Origin: an uncultured Prevotellaceae bacterium
GTDB taxonomy: Bacteria; Bacteroidota; Bacteroidia; Bacteroidales; Bacteroidaceae
Assembly (NCBI GenBank): GCA_947168045.1
Contig: CAMVKN010000007.1
Span: forward strand, 1-64,000
DNA: 64,000 nucleotides
Reading direction: 5' to 3'
In this document: one piece after another, positions 57,911 to 64,000 of the stretch
How positions within the stretch are numbered: position 1 is the first letter of the stretch
Layout: every line of letters begins with the position of its first letter
Position numbers and translations under genes: made by a program
The notes under the pieces: model-generated
What the model saw: the letters and a program-made list of their open reading frames with translations, nothing else
Told to the model about the DNA's origin: nothing
The model's database searches: none

Positions 57911-57914
57911 CACC

Positions 57915-58931
57915 GTGATTGAATTAGACCGACATATAGAAATCCTGTTGTTGAGCAACGACTGTGTCATCGTGCCCGACTTGGGTGGCTTCATGGCCCA
58001 CCATGTCGATGCCCGCTATGATGAGACAGACGGCATGTTCGTGCCGCCCATACGCACGCTTGGCTTCAACCCCCAGCTGCGTATGAACGACTCGCTGCTT
58101 GCCCAGTCGTATGCCGAGGCCTACGAAATAAGCTATCCCGAGGCACTGCGTCGTATTGAGGACGAAGTGAACGAGTTGCGCCAGCACCTGGAGACCGTGG
58201 GCGAATATGAGCTGAACGACATCGGTGTGTTGCGGCTTAATGACGAGGGCCATCTTTCATTCGAGCCATGCGAGGCGGGCATCCTTACGCCCGAGCTCTA
58301 TGGCCTTGGCTCTTTCCCCATGTCCATGCTTGAAAAGGATACTGTGGTGAGCAGCAAGAGCGATAGCCCCGCCATGCCTGAGGAGGGCGCCATTACCATT
58401 AAGATGTCGTGGCTACGCAACGCCGTGGCTGTGGCTGCTGCCATCATCGCCTTCCTGATGATTGGCACCCCCATTTCAAACAGCAATAAGGTGACCGACG
58501 TGCAGCAGAGCGCTTTCATCAGCGTGCCGGTAGCTGCTACGAGCACTACACCCGCCACCTCCGTACCTGCTGAGGCTGCTGCAGACCATTCCCTGACCGA
58601 CAAGGCGGCAGAAGCCCCCACTGAGGCCGCAGCGGAGGCATCGGTACCAGAACCCGTGGCCGAGGTTGTTCCTGATGCTGTACCTTTAGGGCAGACCTTC
58701 TGCATTGTCATGGCCAGCCAGGTCACTGAGCGTAATGCCAACCTCTTCATCAGTCAGCTGAAAGAGCAGGGTTTCACTGATGCTCACATCCTTGTCAGCG
58801 GAGCCAAGAAGATTCGCCGTGTCATTTATGGCAACTATGAGAGTGAGGCCGATGCCACCGCTTCACTCCGCCAGCTGCGTTCTGAGAGCCGCGTCTTCAA
58901 GAACACCTGGATCATGGAGGTTAAGGACTGA
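57915..58931 (+). CDS. HU-CCDC81-like and SPOR domain membrane protein
   Basis: A 338-residue protein. The N-terminal part (about 1-120: IELDRHIEILLLSNDCVIVP, DLGGFMAHH, and GEYELNDIGVLRLNDEGHLS) matches the bacterial HU-CCDC81 domain pair. One membrane helix lies near 172-192. An Ala/Pro/Thr-rich linker follows, then a C-terminal SPOR domain (about 260-338) that binds denuded peptidoglycan. Such proteins are thought to act at the division site in Bacteroidota. The start is GTG at 57915: the domain begins at residue 2, and no other in-frame start fits. The mRNA would be leaderless or nearly so. Confidence 0.85.
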   Translation: MIELDRHIEILLLSNDCVIVPDLGGFMAHHVDARYDETDGMFVPPIRTLGFNPQLRMNDSLLAQSYAEAYEISYPEALRRIEDEVNELRQHLETVGEYELNDIGVLRLNDEGHLSFEPCEAGILTPELYGLGSFPMSMLEKDTVVSSKSDSPAMPEEGAITIKMSWLRNAVAVAAAIIAFLMIGTPISNSNKVTDVQQSAFISVPVAATSTTPATSVPAEAAADHSLTDKAAEAPTEAAAEASVPEPVAEVVPDAVPLGQTFCIVMASQVTERNANLFISQLKEQGFTDAHILVSGAKKIRRVIYGNYESEADATASLRQLRSESRVFKNTWIMEVKD

Positions 58932-58933
58932 AT

Positions 58934-59500
58934 ATGAAACGAGTTCGTTGCCCTAAATGTGACAACTACATCACCTTCGATGAGACCCAATGCGCTGAGG
59001 GACAGACAATAGTCTTTCGCTGTGAACAGTGTGGCAGGCGCTTTGGTATACGCTTAAAGACCCAGGCAGCTGCTGCTGTCCCTGCCGCCCCTGTTGTCCC
59101 CCCTGCAGCTAATGATGATGATACTGATGATGCAGCTGCTGATGCCGAGCCTTCTTATGGCTCACTCCTTGTCATTGAGAATGTCTTCCACTACAAGCAG
59201 GAGCTGCCGCTTCACATGGGCGACAACACCATTGGCCGCTACCAGAAGGGTAACCCCATCACCACGCCCATTGAGACCGACGACCCCAGCGTTGACCTCC
59301 TGCACTGCATTGTCAATGTCAGCCTCGACAAGCATGGGCGTCTGCGCTATATCCTGCGCGACGCCAACAGCAATACCGGCACCTTCGTCGACAACACCGA
59401 GATTCCGCCCCGCGAGCGGCGCATCATCACCGACGGCACCCTTTTCACCATTGGGGCCACCAGCATCATCCTGCATGCCTGCGGCGAGGGTGACGCTTAG
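58934..59500 (+). CDS. Zinc-ribbon and FHA domain protein
   Basis: A 188-residue protein. The N-terminal zinc ribbon (CPKC at 6-9 and CEQC at 30-33, MJ0042 type) is followed by an Ala/Pro/Asp linker. The FHA domain (about 75-185) has NTIGRYQKGNPITTPIET, DLLHCIVNVS and RDANSNTGTFVDNTEI; FHA domains bind phosphothreonine. It starts 2 bp after the HU/SPOR gene and is cotranscribed with it. A phosphorylation-linked cell-envelope role is inferred. Confidence 0.9.
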   Translation: MKRVRCPKCDNYITFDETQCAEGQTIVFRCEQCGRRFGIRLKTQAAAAVPAAPVVPPAANDDDTDDAAADAEPSYGSLLVIENVFHYKQELPLHMGDNTIGRYQKGNPITTPIETDDPSVDLLHCIVNVSLDKHGRLRYILRDANSNTGTFVDNTEIPPRERRIITDGTLFTIGATSIILHACGEGDA

Positions 59501-59534
59501 TCCGGCTGTTTAGCCAGCATAGTCCAAGATAATA

Positions 59535-59570
59535 AACACGAATGGCCACCAGCAGGTGGCCATTCGTGTT
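59535..59570. terminator. Bidirectional terminator between FHA gene and thrS
   Basis: AACACGAATGGCCACC, loop AGCA, then the exact 16-bp complement. A U-rich tail is present in the minus direction (TTTATTATC) and a weaker A/T-rich one in the plus direction. It separates convergent genes. Confidence 0.85.
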
Positions 59571-59589
59571 ATAATAATGATGGTATCGG

Positions 59590-61533
59590 TCAGAACTTCT
59601 TCGTCTGCTCAGCCACCTCGTCATTCACCTTGTCGATGAACTCCTGGATGGTCATGGTGCGCTGTTCGCCGCCGCCCTGCTGGCGCATGCTGACCAGGCT
59701 CTCGGCCTCCTCCTTCTCACCTACGATAACCATGTAGGGGATGCGCTTCAGCTCATTGTCGCGAATCTTGCGGCCCAGCTTCTCGTTCCTGAGGTCGATG
59801 GTGGCGCGCACGCCCTGCAGGTCAAACTCCTTGGCCACCTTCTTGGCATAGTCGTTGTACTTCTCCGACAGCGGCAGGATGGCCACCTGGTCGGGAGTGA
59901 GCCACAGGGGGAAGTGCCCTGAGGTGTGCTCGATGAGCACGGCGCAGAAACGCTCCAAAGAGCCGAAGGGAGCGCGGTGAATCATCACCGGCGTCTTCTT
60001 CTGGTTATCCTCGTCGGTATACTCCAGCTGGAAGCGCTTCGGCAGGTTGTAGTCCACCTGGATGGTGCCTAACTGCCAGCGACGCCCAATGGCATCCTTA
60101 ATCATGAAGTCCAGCTTCGGGCCGTAGAAGGCAGCCTCGCCATATTCCACCTTGGCGTTGAGACCCTTCTCCTGGCAAGCCTCCTGGATGGCCTTCTCAG
60201 CCAGTGCCCAGTCCTCGTCGGTGCCCACATACTTCTCGTGGTTGTTGGGGTCGCGCAGCGAAATCTGTGCCTCAAAGTTGAAGCCGAAGGCGCTGAGCAC
60301 GATGTCGATGATGTCCATCACGTTCAGGAACTCCTGCTTCACCTGGTCCTGACGGCAGAACAGGTGGGCATCGTCCTGCGTGAACGAACGCACACGTGTC
60401 AGGCCGTGCAGCTCGCCGCTCTGCTCGTAGCGGTAGACGGTGCCGAACTCAGCAATGCGCAGCGGCAGGTCCTTGTACGAGCGGGGCTTCCATGCGAAGA
60501 TTTCGCAGTGGTGGGGGCAGTTCATCGGCTTCAGCAGGTACTCCTCGTCCTCCTCGGGTGTGTGGATGGGCTGGAACGAGTCCTTGCCGTAGTGGTCCCA
60601 GTGGCCGCTGGTGACATAGAGGTTCTTTGAGCCGATGTGCGGGGTGATGACCTCCTGATAGCCGAAGCGCTTCTGCACCTTGCGCAGATGGTCCTGCAGG
60701 CGCAGGCGCAGCTCGGTGCCCTTCGGCAGCCAGATGGGCAGACCCTTGCCCACCTTGTCGCTGAACATGAAGAGCTCCATCTCCTTGCCAATCTTGCGGT
60801 GGTCGCGCTTCTTGGCCTCCTCCAGCATCAGGAGATACTCGTCAAGCATCTTCTTCTTCGGGAAGGTGATGCCGTACAGACGCTGCATCTGCTCGCGTGT
60901 GGCGTCGCCGCGCCAGAAGGCACCGGCCACGCTGGTCAGCTTGATGGCTTTTATCTCGCCCGTGTCCACCAGGTGCGGACCACGGCAGAGGTCGGTGAAG
61001 TTGCCCTGTGTATAGGTGGTGATGGTGCCGTCCTCCAGGTCCTGCTCAATGTGCTCGCACTTGTAGGTCTGGCCATTGGCGGCAAACTCCTTCAGGGCAT
61101 CGGCCTTGGCCACCTCGCGGCGTACCACGGGCTCCTTCTTCGAGGCCAGCTCCTTCATCTTGGCCTCGATGGTGGGGAAGTCGCTTTCCTTAATCATCTG
61201 TCCGTCGGGCAGCAGCACGTCGTAGAAGAAACCATTCTCCACGGCAGGGCCGAAGCCGAACTGAACGCCAGGATACAACTCCTGAAGCGCCTCAGCCAGC
61301 AGGTGGGCACTGGTGTGCCAGAAGGTGTGCTTGCCTTGCTCGTCGTCAAACTTATAGAGCTCAAACTTGGCATCCTCCTGGATGGGACGGTTCAGCTCCA
61401 CTGTCTCGCCGTTCACTGCGCAGGCCACGACGCTGCGTGCCAGAGCCGGTGAGATGCTCTCGGCAATCTGTAGTCCCGTCACGCCCTGCTCATACGAGCG
61501 AACAGAGCCGTCGGGAAAAGTGATGTTGATCAT
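59590..61533 (-). CDS. thrS: Threonyl-tRNA synthetase
   Basis: A 647-residue class II synthetase. TGS domain (about 1-62), editing domain with [12 protein letters not shown], catalytic core with motif 2 ([31 protein letters not shown]) and zinc-binding [10 protein letters not shown], motif 3 ([13 protein letters not shown]), and the anticodon-binding domain from about 545. Length is typical. Promoter-like CAAAGGTA at 61565-61572 (minus strand TACCTTTG) lies upstream. The gene is single and convergent with the FHA gene. Confidence 0.98.
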   Translation of the reverse strand: MINITFPDGSVRSYEQGVTGLQIAESISPALARSVVACAVNGETVELNRPIQEDAKFELYKFDDEQGKHTFWHTSAHLLAEALQELYPGVQFGFGPAVENGFFYDVLLPDGQMIKESDFPTIEAKMKELASKKEPVVRREVAKADALKEFAANGQTYKCEHIEQDLEDGTITTYTQGNFTDLCRGPHLVDTGEIKAIKLTSVAGAFWRGDATREQMQRLYGITFPKKKMLDEYLLMLEEAKKRDHRKIGKEMELFMFSDKVGKGLPIWLPKGTELRLRLQDHLRKVQKRFGYQEVITPHIGSKNLYVTSGHWDHYGKDSFQPIHTPEEDEEYLLKPMNCPHHCEIFAWKPRSYKDLPLRIAEFGTVYRYEQSGELHGLTRVRSFTQDDAHLFCRQDQVKQEFLNVMDIIDIVLSAFGFNFEAQISLRDPNNHEKYVGTDEDWALAEKAIQEACQEKGLNAKVEYGEAAFYGPKLDFMIKDAIGRRWQLGTIQVDYNLPKRFQLEYTDEDNQKKTPVMIHRAPFGSLERFCAVLIEHTSGHFPLWLTPDQVAILPLSEKYNDYAKKVAKEFDLQGVRATIDLRNEKLGRKIRDNELKRIPYMVIVGEKEEAESLVSMRQQGGGEQRTMTIQEFIDKVNDEVAEQTKKF

Positions 61534-61564
61534 ATTTACAATATATGTTAAGTTTAAACGGCTG

Positions 61565-61598
61565 CAAAGGTACGTATTTTTTTTATAGTTTTTCCAAA
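61565..61598 (-). promoter_or_regulatory. thrS promoter
   Basis: Minus strand TTTG (61598-61595), 22 bp, TACCTTTG (61572-61565), 31 bp before the ATG. Confidence 0.65.
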
Positions 61599-61623
61599 TG
61601 AAGGTTACTTTTTTGGAAAAATC

Positions 61624-61654
61624 TTTGCCATCTCACTTTTTCTGTGTAATTTTG
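61624..61654 (+). promoter_or_regulatory. Promoter of the penicillin-binding protein gene
   Basis: TTTG (61624-61627), 19 bp, TAATTTTG (61647-61654), 20 bp before the ATG at 61675. An exact consensus match. Confidence 0.8.
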
Positions 61655-61674
61655 CAGTCAAAACTGACAAGAAA

Positions 61675-64000
61675 ATGAGTAGTTGGCTAAGCAAGATACA
61701 CTTTAGGAAATGGTTCATCGGCATTCTGTGGACACTTTTGGTACTCGTCATCGGAGCCGTGGGCGTGGCGTTCTGGGCCATCGCCGACGGGCGCATCGGC
61801 TACATGCCGCCCATTGAGGAGCTGCAAAACCCCATCAACCGCTTTGCATCGCAGGTCTATTCGGCCGACGGCAAGCTGCTGGGCACTTATAGCCTGAGCC
61901 GTGAGAACCGTGTGATGGTGAGCTATAACGACCTGCCTACGCACCTGGTCGAGGCGCTGGTGGCCACCGAGGATGCCCGTTTCTTTGAACATTCCGGCAT
62001 CGACTTCAAGGCCCTGGGGCGCGCCATCATCAAGCGAGGCATCATGAGGCAGAAGAGCGCCGGTGGCGGTTCGACCATCACCCAGCAGCTGGCCAAGCTG
62101 ATATGGACGGAGAACCCGGCCAGTACCTCCATGGAGCGACTGCTGCAGAAGCCTAACGAGTGGGTCATTGCCGTCAAGCTGGAGCGCACCTACACCAAGG
62201 AGGAAATCATCGCGATGTATCTCAACTACTTCGACTTCCTCAACAATGCCGTGGGCATCAAGACCGCCTCGAACACCTATTTCTCCAAGGAGCCTCATGA
62301 GCTGACCATCACTGAGGCGGCCACCTTGGTGGGCATGTGTAAGAACCCCTCCTACTTCAACCCCCGCCGCTACACCGAGCGCTGTCAGCAGCGCCGTAAC
62401 GTGGTGCTCCAGCAGATGTTCAAGGAGGGCTATCTGACCCGTGAGCAGTTAGACAGCTGCTCGGAGGTCAGCCTGGCCGGGGAACTGAGGTTCCACGTGG
62501 CTGACCACAACGACGGGCAGGCCACTTACTTCCGCGACTTCCTGCGTCGCTACATGATGGCCAAGGAGCCAGTGCGCAGCGACTACCCCGAGTGGAACCG
62601 CGTGAAATATGAGCTGGACAGGATAGCATGGGACGAGGACCCCCTCTATGGCTGGTGTCATAAGAACAAGAAGAGCGACGGCACGGACTACAACCTCTAT
62701 ACCGACGGACTGAAAATCTATACCACCATCGACACGCGCATGCAGGAATATGCCGAGGAGGCTTGCTATGAGCATGTGGTCAACTATCTGCAGCCCGCCT
62801 TCAACCGCGGCAACCGCAACCGTCGCAATGCCCCCTACGCCAACTCGCTGTCGGCCGCCGAGGTGAGCAAAATCATCAAGCGCAACATCCGGCAGAGCGA
62901 GCGCTACCGTGTGCTGAAGGAAGCCGGCGCCACACAGGAAGAAATCGATGCATCGTTCAACACACCGGTCAAGATGTCGCTCTTCACCTACCGTGGCGAG
63001 CGCGACACCACGATGACACCCCGCGACTCCATACTCTATTATAAGTCGTTCCTGCGCACGGGATTCGTCAGCATGGAGCCTCACAGCGGACACGTGAAGG
63101 CATACGTGGGCGGCCTGGACTTCCAGCACTTCGCCTACGACATGGCCACGGAGGGACGCCGCCAGGTGGGCTCTACCATCAAGCCCTTCCTCTACTCGCT
63201 GGCCATGTCGCCCTACGGCGGCAACATGACCCCCTGCAGCGAGGTGCCCTGTGAGCAGCGCACCTATTACACTGAGGGCGGACAGGCATGGACGCCGCGC
63301 AACGGCAGCCGCGCTCGCGAGGGCGAGATGGTGACGCTGAGGTGGGGCCTGCAGACATCGAACAACTGGGTGTCGGCCTATCTCATCGACGTGCTGCGCC
63401 CGCGTAACTTCCTGCAGACTCTGCGCGACTATGGCTTCAACAACCCCGACATCTTCCCCGGTCCCGCACTCTGTCTCGGCCCCTGCGAGAACACCGTGAT
63501 GGAGATGGTCAGCGCCTACACCACCTTCGTCAACCACGGCTATCGCTCGGCACCCGTCTATGTGACGAAGATTGTCGACAGCGAGGGCAAGGTGTACAAT
63601 GCCGACGTGCTGGCACGTCCGGGCAATGAGGTGCTGGACAACGAGACGGCTCAGAAGATGATCTACCTGCTGCGCGGTGTCGTCGACGGCGGCACGGGTG
63701 GCCGGTTGCGTCGTGCACCTTATAACTTCACTGCAGCCATTGGCGGAAAGACGGGTACCACCAACAGCAACAGCGATGGTTGGTTCATGGGCATCACCCC
63801 GAAGCTCGTCTCAGGCTGCTGGGTGGGCGGCGAAGACCGCGACATCCACTTTGAGAGCATGGCCTTCGCACAGGGTGCCGCTGCAGCACTGCCCATTTTC
63901 GGACTCTACATGAAGAAGATTTATGCCGACCCCAGCCTGGGCATCACCCAGCAGGACCAGTTCGACATCACCCCCGGCTTTGACCCCTGTGCCGGTGAGC
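61675..64000 (+). CDS. Class A penicillin-binding protein (PBP1a-like), 5' part
   Basis: The frame is open for 775 codons and runs off the right edge. One N-terminal membrane helix (about 13-36). The glycosyltransferase domain (GT51, about 60-240) has ATEDARFFEHSGID and GGGSTITQQLAKL. The transpeptidase domain (about 400 onward) has the active-site GSTIKP, the SxN motif TSNNWV and GGKTGTTNSNSDGWF. The enzyme polymerises and crosslinks peptidoglycan in the periplasm. Start at ATG MSSWLSKIHF, 20 bp after a consensus -7 box. About 60 residues or more may follow outside the window. Confidence 0.95.
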   Translation, partial: MSSWLSKIHFRKWFIGILWTLLVLVIGAVGVAFWAIADGRIGYMPPIEELQNPINRFASQVYSADGKLLGTYSLSRENRVMVSYNDLPTHLVEALVATEDARFFEHSGIDFKALGRAIIKRGIMRQKSAGGGSTITQQLAKLIWTENPASTSMERLLQKPNEWVIAVKLERTYTKEEIIAMYLNYFDFLNNAVGIKTASNTYFSKEPHELTITEAATLVGMCKNPSYFNPRRYTERCQQRRNVVLQQMFKEGYLTREQLDSCSEVSLAGELRFHVADHNDGQATYFRDFLRRYMMAKEPVRSDYPEWNRVKYELDRIAWDEDPLYGWCHKNKKSDGTDYNLYTDGLKIYTTIDTRMQEYAEEACYEHVVNYLQPAFNRGNRNRRNAPYANSLSAAEVSKIIKRNIRQSERYRVLKEAGATQEEIDASFNTPVKMSLFTYRGERDTTMTPRDSILYYKSFLRTGFVSMEPHSGHVKAYVGGLDFQHFAYDMATEGRRQVGSTIKPFLYSLAMSPYGGNMTPCSEVPCEQRTYYTEGGQAWTPRNGSRAREGEMVTLRWGLQTSNNWVSAYLIDVLRPRNFLQTLRDYGFNNPDIFPGPALCLGPCENTVMEMVSAYTTFVNHGYRSAPVYVTKIVDSEGKVYNADVLARPGNEVLDNETAQKMIYLLRGVVDGGTGGRLRRAPYNFTAAIGGKTGTTNSNSDGWFMGITPKLVSGCWVGGEDRDIHFESMAFAQGAAAALPIFGLYMKKIYADPSLGITQQDQFDITPGFDPCAGE

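Noticed and set aside
62449..63537. 362-codon open frame opposite the penicillin-binding protein gene
   Set aside because: The plus-strand frame carries all GT51 and transpeptidase motifs, so the antisense frame is a shadow.

Overview
The window looks like a chromosomal segment of a Bacteroidota bacterium, most likely Prevotella or a close relative. Three lines of evidence point there. Promoters match the Bacteroidota consensus (TTTG, about 19-23 bp, TAnnTTTG) in front of many genes. The gene families are typical of the group: a methylmalonyl-CoA decarboxylase/epimerase set, a HU-CCDC81/SPOR protein, DUF4738-like lipoproteins and an outer-membrane barrel remnant. Plant-sugar genes (GH43, GH31, xylA, xylB) are also present. 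No rRNA, tRNA, CRISPR array or intact insertion sequence was seen.

Layout. 1-7.4 kb: glgB 5' end, a YhcH-type sugar protein, a MORN-repeat protein, kdsB, a DnaJ-like co-chaperone, a lipoprotein, thyA, a membrane protein and the remnant of an outer-membrane barrel. 7.5-10.2 kb: an overlapping three-gene operon of ECF sigma factor, membrane anti-sigma-like protein and secreted protein. 10.4-14.8 kb: a GH43/GH31 pair for xylan- or xyloglucan-type side chains. 14.8-17.6 kb: biotin carrier, a 50-residue MmdE/OadG-like subunit, MmdA and methylmalonyl-CoA epimerase. 17.9-20.9 kb: a TPR/SpoIIE phosphatase and exonuclease III. 21-51.5 kb: a large polysaccharide locus. It holds a response regulator, an initiating phosphosugar transferase, a TolC-like protein, a Wzz-like co-polymerase, a Wzy/WaaL-like protein, an ABC exporter (Wzm/Wzt) and about a dozen glycosyltransferases. 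It also holds decorating enzymes (pyruvyl transferase, LicD, SASA esterase), a radical SAM protein and an ATP-grasp ligase. 51.6-54.6 kb: xylB-xylA. 54.7-64 kb: lipoprotein, ugd, rfbC, HU/SPOR protein, zinc-ribbon/FHA protein, thrS and the 5' part of a class A penicillin-binding protein.

Nucleotide-sugar genes (ugd, rfbC, kdsB) sit around the polysaccharide locus and could feed it. The locus combines ABC-exporter and Wzy/Wzz-type parts and has no visible Wzx flippase.

Two things stand out beyond the genes. First, at 34.4-34.8 kb a perfect-consensus promoter precedes a rod of six nested helices with a symmetric 16 x 16 internal loop, followed by a terminator. I read this as a non-coding RNA gene with 6S-like architecture. 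Second, the window is full of small repeats: 7-bp arrays of at least four sequence classes, a 9-bp array, a 37-38-bp palindromic array, an exact 67-bp repeat, and 42-bp and 75-bp units. Many begin exactly at stop codons, and several lie in frame inside genes (exonuclease III, GH43, possibly XylB, the anti-sigma stalk). They behave like a set of insertion-tolerant mini-repeats.
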